Of a stretch of 64,000 bases of DNA, positions 48,348-60,495 are shown in pieces. Under the pieces are notes generated by a model, which did no database searches, was not told the DNA's origin, and was given only the letters and a program-made list of their open reading frames with translations. A program made the translations under genes and the position numbers. Source of the DNA: Tetrahymena elliotti 4EA (Eukaryota; Ciliophora; Oligohymenophorea; Hymenostomatida; Tetrahymenidae). How positions within the stretch are numbered: position 1 is the first letter of the stretch; each line of letters starts with the position of its first letter. The stretch spans positions 689,206 through 753,205 of the forward strand of contig JH720327.1 in assembly GCA_000231825.2 (NCBI GenBank). The letters run 5' to 3'.

Positions 48348-51258
48348 AAATTATGCAGTATACTTTTAATCTTTATAAATTTTCTTTAATTCTTTCTCTT
48401 TATTAATTTTTCCTCTCACAAATAAGAAGCAAATTAATAAAAAAAAGTAGTAAATAAATAACACCTTCAAAACACATATAAAAACAAATCTGCATACATT
48501 ATTAAATATTCTTTTTCTTTGATTTTCAAGTGCAATTTTTTGTCTATGGGCTCACTCGCTTACCTATTCACCCAAGTCGCGCTCACTCTTTTTATAAAAA
48601 AGGGGACCAATTAATAGCTAGTCTATTGATTGCATTTGCTTTACTTCTATTTTTCTTTGTTTTTGATATAGAACAATGATATTTTGTTATTTGATTTCTG
48701 TCATTTTTCTTCTTACTTTGCAAAAAAATCTCTCTTTATTTATGCATTTCTACCTTTATTTTCTTTCGAAATCATGCAGATTTTTCTCAGCGAAAATCTT
48801 TTTTTCATGCTTCCTTTCCACTTAATTAAGTAGATCCTCAGTGAAATAGTCAGCGTAAATATTTTCAAAGCTTTTTGCTTGCATATTTTTCAAAGTTTAA
48901 TTTGAGGAATATGAACAAATTATTCGTTAATATATACTATGAAGTATTTTTCTCTTTAAAAGTACCATAATATTCAAACTAAAGATTCCATACTAATTGC
49001 TAAACATTTCTTTCGTTTATTCCTCAAATACATTTTATTGGAAATTAGATTTATGATATCCAAATGTTAATTTAATTTATGCATTTTTTGAATTTCTGTA
49101 AATAGATATTTTAAATAAAATTTATATTTTTCAGACTAAGGCTTACTTTTTTTCATTTAGATAAGTAAGTTCTACTTGCTCATAAAGACATTTTATTTTA
49201 TTATTTTCCTTCATGCAATCTTTATGTAAAAGTTGATAATATTTTGATTATGAAGAGTTTATTTATTAAATTAGCCTACTTTAAACGTGAGGAGGAGAAT
49301 ACATTTTGAATAATAATTTTAGGATTGCTCTACTTACAATTATTAGAAAAACCTAAAGTTAGAATAGAACTCAACTATTTGTGGTGAATGAATACAAGCT
49401 AAATTAAGTGATTTTTGATGAATAAAAAAATCCTTTTTTTAATGAATATATTATTTTGTTCACGATTTAGATCCCCCTAATTATTTACAATTTTTCACCA
49501 GTTAAGTTTATTTTTATCTTGACAAAGAAAGTAATCAATCATCGACTTAATAATCAATCACGTTTTGTCCACGATCATTTATTTATTGATTTATAAAAAA
49601 CTTAATAAATCAAAATACTTCTACTTTAATTAAATCACTCCCAACACAATTTATTTTAAATCATAAAAATCCCCATCCAGACCTAACACAAATATTTATT
49701 ATTTCATTCATTTATTTCACAAATTAAGTAAATTTTTTTTTAAAATAAAATTTAGTTGCCTTCTTCTATTATTTCATGGTTATTTATTTAATGGTCTAGC
49801 CCAAGATGCGAAAGATACTTTTAAATAGAAAGCTATTTTAAGTTTTAAAAGAGTAGTAAAGTAGGCTTAGCAATCCCCCAAATTTTAATTTAGTTCTCTA
49901 ATATGTTACATAAAATTAGCTATTAATAGTTCTAAATGTGATTAAAGTACTCACCTTAAATTAAAATATCTCTATAATTGTAAATGGTATTAAGTAATTA
50001 TTTCAAAGGCTATACACTTACTCTCTATCCACCAACTAAAAAATCACTTTCTCTTTGATAAATTCAAGAAAATAATTCTTATTATCTGCTAAACGAAAAA
50101 TAAAAATATGTGGTATATTTTTAATTTAAATAAATAATCTAATTCAATGAAACTTATATAAAAAAAAATATTTACTCAACATAAATATAAAATGAACCAA
50201 TTAATAAATGAATTCTAAGATTTTTAAAGTTAATTTACACAATAATTTTGATAAAAGTAAAAAAGAAGAGATTTTGTAAAACACAATCAAATTAAAAAAC
50301 TTTGTCTATTTATTCAGATAGATAGATGATTAAAGTTAAGTGATTTTATCTCAAATATTACATTAATTATTGACGAAATGTTAAATAATTAATTAAGTTT
50401 TTGGATCATATATTTACCCATAAAAGGTTAAATTTATTCATATCTTCAACTTTTTTATTTTACATTATTAAAGAACAAATTTTTTTAAGATATCAAACGA
50501 AATTTAGAAGGAAACACAAAATAAAATTTATTTCAATAATACACTGAAAATTAAATTAAAATTATTTGGGATTTTGAAAAAGTTTTTTGATTGAAAATTC
50601 ATTTAATTTAAGAGAAATTCTATCTTTAATTCAAAGCACAACACTTATTCTTAGTTTGTTAATAATTTTCATCTAACAAAAATTATCTTAAATTTCTTTA
50701 TAATAAATCAAAGTAGTCAGATCAAAAAATATTTTTAGTTCCAAAAAAAAGGAAATCTTCAAAATTTAATTTTTATTTATCTAAAAAGAGCTCATTTGTT
50801 TATTTGAATTTTATTTTTTTATTTAATTAATTTAGAATACAAGAAAGATTATTTCGGAATTTTCTGGAGAAAATATTGTAAGATTTTTTAAAAAAGCAGA
50901 GAAAAGTCTTTTTGTAAATCTTACTCAGTAAATCATTAACAAATAATGTGAAAATAATTATTGCATTTAATTTATTTTTTGTAAATCAAATGTTTATTTA
51001 TTTTTTTGATCAATTTTAATGAGATAAATTGTATTTTTTAAGATTGTATAAACGCACACATAAATGAATAGATGGATGGATGAATGAATGAATAAAGAAG
51101 ATATAAGAATTGTAAAATAAATTTTATTAAAAATTAGTTAGAGTTATTTGGAACAAAATTATTATTTGTATATTTATTTATTGTTAATTGTGTTTGTTGG
51201 TTTGTTAGTTGGTGATTGGTTGGTTTGTTGGTGGAGTTTGTTTATTATAAAAAGTTCT
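48348..51258. other. Large intergenic region upstream of BDP1
   Basis: The 250 bases next to BDP1 include a GC-richer patch (about 48548-48590) that may belong to its promoter. Another GC-richer patch lies at about 49790-49880. GATG/GAAT and GGTT-type microsatellites occur near 51060-51095 and 51185-51235. No open frame in the ciliate code could be supported. Confidence 0.4.
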
Positions 51259-52317
51259 TCAAAAATTAAAATGGATCCCGTATCCAACTTTATAGTCTTC
51301 CATATCTTGTTTAAACTTTTAAATGTTGATAGTGGCAGAATAAATAAGAGAAACAAAATCTGAGGGATTATAGGAGAGCTAAGTAGCGATAGTGTAATTA
51401 GAATTAATATAATTTTTAAGGTGGATGAATTTATTAAAGTCGTGTTGATAAACTAGTTCTACTCCTCCTTAATTATAATTGTTAGAATCATTGTTTCCGC
51501 TACTTAATTTAAGCCAAAGAGATGAGTTATATCTTAGTAAACATAATACTTCTTTTAGACTTTTACCTTAGAAGTTAGCACTGAGCACTGCTTCGTATTT
51601 TTTAAATAATAGGTCTGTGAAAAGGCTATATTAAAACTTGTCTAAATCAGAATTAGCTTTAAAATTGAAGCTAAATTCAAATTTGAAAGGCTTTTCTATA
51701 TTTATTTCAGTTGGAGAACTGCTTTATAAAAGGCTAATTTAATTATTTGAATCGCTATTTTGTTCTGCTGCTTGCTAATTCTCTTAATCATTTTAAATCT
51801 CCTTCTTTTATGAATTTAATTTTATGTTGTATCTTTTATAGTTAAAAAATCTCACAGAAAGCTCCAAACCACATCCGTTTTTTTCATCAAAACTGCAGAG
51901 TATTTTGCTATAAGATTTATTAGATTTAATCTAACCTCCTAATGAGTAATTCTTGTAGTGATCTTTAGAAAGTTCATCACACTTCTTGGTTATATCTGCT
52001 AGTATTTTGCTTTCATATTATCTGGTTTATTTCAATAATTAAGATATTTAGAAATCGTAGTTTGATTGGCTATAAGGTGTTATGTGAGCCTTTATTTTAC
52101 GTCCTGAATTATCATCTTTTAAAGTCAAATTTGAGTTAAAGTATTTTTAGTTTCTCATACCAAGATAATTCGATTGCTTATTCAAGCTTAAGTGATGCAT
52201 GTCAAAAGAAAGCTTAAGAGTTGGAGATTTCAAATTACGCATAGAAATTTCATAACTTTTGTCTCCCAAAAAGCCCTACTCAAATTTCCTATTCTTTTAT
52301 TCACTAAATATATTCAT
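51259..52317 (-). CDS. Candidate mitochondrial-type beta-barrel membrane protein (352 aa)
   Basis: Single exon of 353 codons from ATG at 52317 to TGA at 51259-51261. The sequence lacks helical membrane segments but is full of alternating polar/hydrophobic strands, such as YEISMRNL, TLKLSFDMHHLSL, KYFNSNLTLKDD, KFEFSFNFKANSD and EAVLSANFQG. The C terminus, KVGYGIHFNF, fits the beta-signal pattern (polar-x-Gly-x-x-hydrophobic-x-hydrophobic) that targets mitochondrial outer-membrane barrels to the SAM complex. Length is in the VDAC/Tom40/Mdm10 range. A Gln/Asn/Ser-rich insert (about residues 178-212) would be a loop. No family-specific signature could be named, so this is a structural inference; it could be an unrelated beta-rich protein. 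Confidence 0.5.
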
Positions 52318-53218
52318 GGCACTTCCTTCCTTACTTTACTTACTTGATGCTTAATTTGTTTTTATCTTTATCTTCTCTTATCCAAACTTTAACTTGAATG
52401 TTTGTTTTTTTTTGATATGATAACTGAGAAATATTTTGAATAGCTTTCTTTGTTGTTTTTTTTGTTTGTTTTACTTAAAACTATAAAATATTTGGACCTT
52501 ATTTTCAATTAATTTATTTATTCAAAGAATTCTGGAAAGCTTTTTCAATTAAAGAATCTCAGTAAGTAAATATATTGATGTATGTGTGTATGAATGCATG
52601 TATATCCAATTAATTGTACAATTAATTTTCTCTATTCATCATATCTTTAAAACAAATAGTTAGTTATATTTACTATTCTTTTTCTTTTGCTATCTCTATC
52701 ATTGGTTCAATCTTCCCTCCTAATATTTTTAAATCTACCATAATTTTTTCCAATCCATTTATCAATTTCTATAAATTTAAATGTAAAAATGACAGTTTTT
52801 TCAGTTTGATTTTATTTTCTGAAATTTATTTTATTTATTTTTTATTTTAGCTAATACATTTTGAGTATCTTTTATTATAAAATATCTACCAAAAATTAAA
52901 AATGATAATTTATAAAATAACTTTTTAAAATATTATAGTTAGCAAGAATAATGTAACATGATTTTATTTTAATCCTCCAAAACAAAAAGAAAATAACAAG
53001 CAAAACACAATAAGCTATGCTTGGTTGCTTAAATAAATTAAGTTATGTTAATTATTGAATTTAAAATTTAATGATATCCTAATCATTTCGAGATATAAAA
53101 TATAATTCATACACTTTTTTAAATTTATTTTTACAAATATTTTTCTAACAGCTAAAAGAAAGTTTAATCAAAAATTATTTAAAACTCTTATTTTAACCAA
53201 ACAAATGAATAACCAACC
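52318..53218. other. Intergenic, no gene seen
   Basis: A/T-rich spacer between two minus-strand genes; a short TATG/TGTA repeat lies near 52570-52605. Confidence 0.4.
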
Positions 53219-55890
53219 TCATATCAGCTTCTTAATAAGTTTCTAAATTTCTTCTAAATCCCTATTTATATTGTTTTTTTCTTCTTAAATATATTATGCA
53301 TCCCATTTCTACTCAATACTTTTCTCTAAACAAAACAAAATAATAGTATATAAATTAATTAATTATCAATTAATATTACATAATATAGAATCAAGCTGAC
53401 AATTTACAGAGTTAAATTAATCCTGAAATTCTTCAATTGTTTTCAAATTATTTCTGCCTCTGAAATCAAAATTATTTTGCTGTTACAAACATTTTTAATC
53501 TAAACTAATATATATTATTTTAAAATAATTTATTAATTGTGAAATAATGGAAAAAAATAAAATAAATTTTACTTTTTTGATTTATTGAAAGTAAATTTTA
53601 ATTCTTATTTCATAACTTTTTCATGAAAAAGATTATCAAAATTTAAATTATTGCCAATTTTCAATTCACCAAAATTATTCTTATCTTTTAGTGTTTAACT
53701 TTTTGTTATTTCCTTAGCTTAATCCTAATTAGTTTATACATTCATGCTTATTTGAGAAAAATCATTGTTATTTTCTTCTGATGGCATTCTCTTTTATTTA
53801 GTTTTAAAACATTTGTCAAAGTTCAACTCAGGGAGCTAAATATTCAATCCTTTAATTATTAATTGTGAATTATTTTTTTAAGACAAATCAAATGATAGTG
53901 GGTTTTCTTTTTTTAATTTTTATTAGTCAACAATAACTACCTAAGTATTAAGAATCTAATTATTTTAATTTTATATTTGAAATTAATTATTATGAGAACT
54001 CCTAAGATTTTCTATAGTTTTGGGTTTTTTATCATTCGATTTTTCTTCAATTAAATTAAATTTAGTATTTTCTTTTCCTTGAACCTGTTATTTAGCATCT
54101 TTCTTTTACTAATCGAATTTCATTCCTTCAAAATACTAATTAATCTAAATTAAATTCTAATGAAGATTTTATTTTTTAAACAAACTGTTTTCTTCTTTTA
54201 ATACCTAAATATCTTTTTATACATTATTTATTTATGCTTCTTCTATTTTCTACTTTTAAGCTTTAATAGGTATTTCAATAAAACTATCTAATATAAAATC
54301 TTTACTAAATTTCTGTATTTTTTTAGAACTAGTTTTTGCTTTTTAATTAATTAATGATTGATTTAACTTATCATCAGTCCATTGCACTTAAAATTTCTAC
54401 TATTAATATTATTGCTACTATTCTATTTAGTCCTTCTATTTTTATTATTATTTAAAGTTAGAAGTAGATGCCTTTGGTAGAACTTCTGATTAATTAGGAT
54501 TTTCTTTTTTATCAATTTGTTTTTATAATAATAACTAGTCGAATTGTTAATATTATTTTTATTATTAACATTAACATACATTAAATTTAATTTCCTATTT
54601 AATAGGGCTATCTATTATGTTTTTTTAATTTTATTATTACTTTTATTGATTTTACTATTAATTAAGTTGCTTTTCTTTGTAGTCATAAAATGAAGTTTTG
54701 AATGATTTTTCTTTTGAAAAAGGCAAGTCTTTTTAAAATGTTTAATTCTCTTATTAGCATTTCCAATTTTCTTGTATCTTAGGTTATTCTTTCAATAAGC
54801 ACATCTATTATAGCTATTAACATTCATTTTCATTTGTTTAACTGGGTATCTTCTTTTGAGTAGACTCTTAGGGAGTACTGTTATTATTTTTATTTATGCT
54901 CTATATGTATTCTTGTAGAGGTTATTTTTGATTTGGTTGCTAGTTTTGTTTTTCTGAGCTTGATAATTTTTTTAAAGATTCTTCTTCAAAAGGAGAATCT
55001 TATTTAAATTACTAATTCTATTACTGTTGATTATGTAATTACTATTCGTATTTTTATTCATATTTACTTTCTTAAGATTTTTCTGGTTGAATATCTTATT
55101 GTAGAACAATATCTTTCAAAATGTTTTAATTCTATTAATTTTCTAACTTTTGTTGGTGTTGGCAGTAGTTATTATCACTTTATTTACATATTTTTGTATC
55201 TTATTCTTATTAGTATTAGATTGGAATATCTTCATGTCTTATTTTATTCTACTAATACTATTCTTATTCTTCTTCTAAGCTTTCTTTATAAGAAATCTTA
55301 AATTGATCTACCTTTGGTACTTAAGGAGTAATATCTTTTTAATAGCCTTAATTCTACTAATTAATTGATTATTAATCTTTATCTTCATTAGAGATAACTA
55401 ACTGAGATATTTCCACACATAGTTCATTTTAGTTTAAATCACCTTCATTGTTAGTTTTTTAAGATATATCTGAGATCATAACTTGACTTTTCCAACTACC
55501 TTAAGGGGTATTAGATGAAAGTAATATAGAATTATTTCTTTACATTTATATTGAATTATTTTGGATTTAATTTTGGACATTATTAACCTAAGATTTATTT
55601 TTAGGGGTGTTAATTATGCTCAAATTGTTTTTAGAGGTTTAATTGCACATGTTTTCTTAAGATTCTTCTTGAATAGTGTATATATTTTGCTAAACAGTAG
55701 CATTTATCATAGAAGAATTGATTTAATTATGGTCATATTACTGCTAGTAGGTAACTTCTTATGGGATCTCTTGTAAGTTGAGATCATCTAAGTAGTTATT
55801 CTCCATATAGTCATTCTGAAAAAAGCTACTATACCAATCTAAATTGTCTATGTTATTAACTTATGAATCTGCTTACTAAGACCAACTCAT
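53219..55890 (-). CDS. Gln/Asn-rich coiled-coil protein (834 aa), unrecognised
   Basis: Three exons (55890-53573, 53459-53380, 53325-53219) join in phase to exactly 835 codons, starting MSWSQQADSQVNNIDNLDWY and ending at TGA 53219-53221. Most of the protein is low-complexity Gln/Asn/Lys/Glu, much of it encoded by TAA and TAG. The most ordered parts are WTDDKLNQSLI, SKDFILDSFIEIPI, a coiled coil (VLKEENSLFKKQNLHQNLIQ) and a helical C terminus (FNSVNCQLDSILQKSIEQ, then DLEEIQKLIKKLI). Short acidic/aromatic motifs near the N terminus (DNLDWYSSFFQNDYMEN) could be interaction peptides. No family or enzymatic motif was recognised. A fragment duplicating its promoter and first codons lies about 0.4 kb upstream. 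Confidence 0.75.
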
Positions 55891-57052
55891 ATTCCTTGAT
55901 TAATTAAACTTTCTTAAATTAAATTTTTGTTTTGATTTACTTAATTCTAGTTAGAATTTAACAAATCATCTAAGTATTTAAATAAAAAAAATTTAGCAAA
56001 GATATGATTGGAAAATTAATTATGTTTTAAAAAATCATCATAGCAAAAATATTAAACAATTATTTTAAAAAATAATACTCTTCATTTTAGTTTTTATTTT
56101 GCTTTATCTCTAAAATTAAAAATAAATATTATATATAAAAATTAAAACATTTATCAAGAAAGTAATTTAATTTATTTCTAACTTAATATCAATACCCTTG
56201 AAAGTAGATTTACTAAAATAAGGAAGATTAATAAATTTGATCAGATAATAGTTTATATAAATATTTCCTAAAGAATTTGATCCTTTCATTAACTTTTCTG
56301 ATTACTAAAACCAACTCATTTTATCTGAATAATTAAGCCTTACTAAATTAGTTTTTTATTTTGATTTTACTTGATTTTAGTGTGAATTCAACAAAAAGAA
56401 TAATAAATTAAGAATAGACAAATATATAAAGAGACACAAAATAAAAAATAAAGTTAGACTTTAAATTTAAAAAAAAGTGAGAAAAACAGTTAATTTTTTA
56501 ATTATTTTTGAGGATGGTATTTACAAATATATTACAAGATTATAAAGTGTTTAGTTATTAATTTACTTTATTAATATTTTTAAAAATAAATAAATACGAT
56601 TATGTTATGTTAGTGAGATTTGGTCATTAATCAAGTATGTCATTTAATCAAAATCTGATTATTATTTAAATGCTTAATTGATAAGAAGAAGAGATATTGA
56701 TTGACTTTGACCAGATGGTTGAGGCAAATTAAAATTGCTTTAGAGATTTTAGATATTAAAATGGTAGTATTTTAATATATTTTGAGTAGTAGAATTGATG
56801 GATGGATAGATATTTTAAATAATTGTTTTTAGAAAGGCTTATTTTATGTAAAATAATCAATAAATTAAGAATATTTATATTGTTATTTTGTTTTGTTTAT
56901 TTTTTGTAAATTATAGAGATGGGTTTCTTTTTGTTTTTAAATTAATTTGCAAATGAAAGATTTATTCTAGAATATTGAGATTTATGTCAATAGACAAAGA
57001 TAGATTTATTTATATTTCAGGAAATCAGTTAAATGTTTTTCTGCTTGCTTTT
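55891..57052. other. Intergenic, includes the duplicated fragment
   Basis: Apart from the 56160-56420 fragment, A/T-rich sequence without gene signals. Confidence 0.4.
56160..56420 (-). pseudogene. Duplicated 5' fragment of the Gln/Asn-rich gene
   Basis: On the minus strand, sequence leading to ATG at 56317-56319 and the first codons (MSWFQQSEKL) closely parallels the promoter, 5' leader and first codons (MSWSQQADS) of the gene starting at 55890. Beyond about 15 codons similarity fades and the frame becomes A/T-rich filler. It looks like a partial duplication that copied the start region only. Confidence 0.6.
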
Positions 57053-60000
57053 TCAATTATTTTGAGCGGCCTTGAGTTTATTAGGAGATTAAAGTTAATT
57101 AAAGAGAGGATCATTTGTTTCTATAATATTGTAACTTGATGTTCTGTTAGGGAAAATATTGAATTCGTTGTTATTGCTAGTATTTTAATTTAAGAATTTT
57201 ATTTTTTTGAAATTATCCTCATTAATTTAAGGGAAATCAACATATTTTTGTTTTTAATTTAGCTAATTTATATCAAACCAGGGAGCGGTACCATCACTAG
57301 GTCTTTAATTAATATTATAACTAGCAGCTCTAGCAGGAGAGTGATTTTATTTTTAACCTCTATGGTCTTCTTCTTAATCATCAGAATCTTCAGTATGATC
57401 TGTATTTGTAGGGTTATCAAAAAGTTAATTTGAAAACATGAAGTTACTAGATCTAAATTAAGTCAAAGCAACTATGTTGAGGGTATTTGATCTTACTCTA
57501 CGTGCTTCACTCTTTTCAAAAGAGCTTGTTCTACCCTTAACTAATCTATCAATATTTTCGACCAGCTAGTTTCTATCTAGTTCTAGCTTTTACTTTTCAT
57601 CATCCTATTTTTTTAAATTGAAAATATTTTTAATATATTGCAGTTATATACTTTATAATATTCTACCTATAACCATGGATGTTAGAGCATCATATCTGGC
57701 TTTATACGATCTTCTGGATTAATAGTTAGACATTTTTTAATCAAATCTTTTGCTTCCTCAGATATTCTATCCCAAGGATCTGATGGGAAACTGTATTCAC
57801 CTTCAATGATTTTGTTTATCAAATCCTTCACACTTTATTAGTAAAAGATAAAATTAATTAAGGATTAATTTGATCTATTTTTTTTATTTTCAAAATCAAA
57901 TTTTTTTAACAAAAAATTACAATTCAGCTTAGAAAGGTTCTTTGCCACATAGCATTGTATACAAGATAACACCAGCACTCCAGATATCTATATTCTCGCT
58001 TTTATTTTCAATATTAGAAAATTAAAAAAATATTTAAAAAAGAAATTTCTTGATTCAAAAATGAAGAAATTTGTTTTGTATATTCATTGTTTTTAAATAG
58101 AATATTTTTGGTTTTATTTACTCGTAACAGTTTTCTTTGAATATTTCTGGGGCAGAAAAAGCTATGGTTCCTGTGTAGGTCCACATTTTAATTCCTTGGA
58201 ATGGTAGGTTGTTGTTGGAGTAGTCCTTGTAGGAATCGCAGAACTTAGAAACATTAAAGTCGGTGATTTTGACATTGTCTCCAGCTATTAATAAAATAGA
58301 AATTAATTTAAATGTTTTTTTCCTGATCAGACAAATATTTTAAGAAAAGATATATTATCATAACTGATAGGTAATTAAAAATGTAATTAGAATTTACTTT
58401 CGTCACATAGAATGTTGTTGGGCTTTAAGTCTCTGTGACAAACATACTTGCTATGCATGTAACTGATGGCTTACACAATTTATCTGAAAATTTTCTTTGC
58501 AATTTACTCTAATAAAAAAGGAAAAATGAAATTTTTATTGTTTTAATTGTAAACAAAAAATACCTGAATATGAGCCAAGCTAATTAATGACTTCAAACAT
58601 TTCCCTTCCCTTAATAAGCTCCATAACACTATAGATTTTTCCCTTAGTCTTGTCAATATATATTTCATATACTTTAACAATATTTTTATGCTTCAATTCT
58701 CTCAAATGCAAGAATTCGTTTTTGATCTAAAAATTCAAAAAAAATATTTAAATTTTTTTAAGCAAAAAAGTTTCAATTAAAAAAAGGATCAGCAAAATCT
58801 TCTATTTTTTTTGATTCGTAAATTAATTGTTAAAAAGTGTAAGAATCCTCTTTCTTATTTTTGTCTCTTTCATTTTCAATCAAATATTTGAGAAATTATG
58901 TTTTATCAATCTCTTTTATTACCCAAAATTTTATCTGATAAGCAAGCTCTTTATTTTTTGATATTTCAGTAACTTTACAAGGAGATTCTAAAAAATATTC
59001 ACGAGAATTTTAGCTTTGTTAAAAATAAATTTGATAATAATAATATTTGTTTTCCCAGTCTGATTAGACAATCAAGATATAGAATTGTTTATAAAATTAA
59101 AACAAAATATTAAAGGAGACCTTTTTGCTTGCTTGCTTTTTTGTGGTAAAAAAGATTTTTTTGTAATAATAAGAAATTCGTGGAAATGCTTGAATTTAAT
59201 TTAGAAGTTACTGTACTAAAATGTTAATTGGCTATAAAAGAAGAAGATCTACTATTTAAATGAAATTGTTTTGCTGAAAGATTTTTTTTTAATTTTTACA
59301 TTCAAAATAGTTTCTTCATCTCTGGTTCTTACAATTTTAACAGCATATTCTGATTAATCAGTTATTTTTATTGCTTTTCTAACTAAACCAACACACCCTT
59401 CTCCTAAAACGTCTTTGAGTTCATAGTAACTCTCGAAACTATCTCTACTTCCTGCTCTATTCAAATGAAATATATTATTCTATCTATCCTTATCGATGTC
59501 TACAGAATCTTGTTTGCTAGGTATCCTTAAAAATACAGGCTAAACAATATCTTCTTCATTGAAGCTTAAAACTTTTTCTTCCTTAGAATTTTGTGTATTA
59601 ATATTATCTGTAACAGCTGCACAATTTTCTTAATTCTGTTATCTACTCTAATTTTGTTCTACATTTGTACTCTCCACAAAATCAAATGGAGATACTTCTA
59701 CATTGCTTTATTACTACTCACTAGGATTTTTCAAAGGACTTTTTTTTCCACTAAAAAAGTCATCTATTTTTTATAATAAAACCAATTAACAAAGTTAACT
59801 TACAGAAAAGACAAAATTATTTTAATTAATTTCTCTCAAAATGCATATAATAATTATCCTCTTTATGACTGAACTAATCAATCAATCAATCAACGAACAA
59901 ATGTATTTATTTATTAATCAATTAATTAATGTTCTATTTCTAAAGTTTTAATTATTTATTTATGTTTTGTGTATTTTCCAATTTTTCCCATTCCAAAATT

Positions 60001-60495
60001 AAGAGTAATCAGATATCACTCTATATAGACTTAATTCATCTCTATGTAATAATCAGCATAAATAACTAACTATCTAACTAAATCAATAGATCAATTAAAG
60101 ATTGAATTAACAAATGCTAAACTCAATTCCAAAAGGACAAATGAAAAATGAAATTATTGAAATGATTAATCATTAAAATATTTACTTTTGAACTTTTCTC
60201 TTATTTGCTGTCTTTTGCTCAAAACTTTCGCAAATGATTTATTTCTTGGCCTTTTGAATTCAAGTGTTTGGCTAAGATTATTGACACCATTTTGATTTTA
60301 ATCATCCAAAGATATAGGTGAAAATTACTACTAGGGTTGCTAATTTGAGAGCTTAAGATTAGAGCTGTTGCTGTTTAAGGGATTGTTGCTACTACCTTTT
60401 CGAATTGATTAGGGATCGATTTGATCACTAGATTTAGTTTTTTTTTCCTCTTCTAAGATGGCAAGTTCTATTTACTAATTGCTACAATCTATCAT
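57053..60495 (-). CDS. CAMK-like serine/threonine protein kinase with DFN activation motif
   Basis: About nine exons, starting with ATG at 60495 and a Ser/Gln/Asn-rich N-terminal region. The kinase fold follows: DVLGEGCVGLVRKAIK (glycine loop), YAVKIVRTRDEETILN (beta-3 Lys), NEFLHLRELKHKNIVKVYE, CHRDLKPNNILCDE (catalytic Asp), VKITDFNVSKF (58253-58261, DFN for DFG), GTIAFSAPEIF, IDIWSAGVILYTMLCGKEPF and INPEDRIKPDMMLQHPWL. All catalytic residues are present, so it should be active despite Asn replacing the DFG Gly. The layout resembles calcium-dependent kinase relatives, but no EF-hands follow. Instead there is a ~210-residue Asn/Ser-rich tail ending at TGA 57053-57055. There is no myristoylation start. 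A ~550-nt intron splits beta-3 from alpha-C and contains an unexplained open frame. Confidence 0.85.
58773..59160 (-). other. Protein-like open frame inside a kinase intron
   Basis: On the kinase's own strand, within the intron between TILN and IKNEF, a frame without TGA runs for about 130 codons. It ends ...ESKKIEDFADPFFN before TGA at 58773-58775. Segments such as LESPCKVTEISKNKELAYQI and FLKYLIENERDKNKKEDSYT look coding. It has no Met, and no phase-compatible splice pair was found, so it is unassigned. Confidence 0.3.

Noticed and set aside
49790..49880. GC-richer patch as a possible tRNA or small RNA
   Set aside because: No cloverleaf, A/B box pair or known small-RNA signature could be matched on either strand.
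51148..51363. Hydrophobic plus-strand frame and a minus-strand 60-codon frame
   Set aside because: They overlap the 3' end and 3' flank of the beta-barrel candidate; the minus frame is a standard-code shadow of it.
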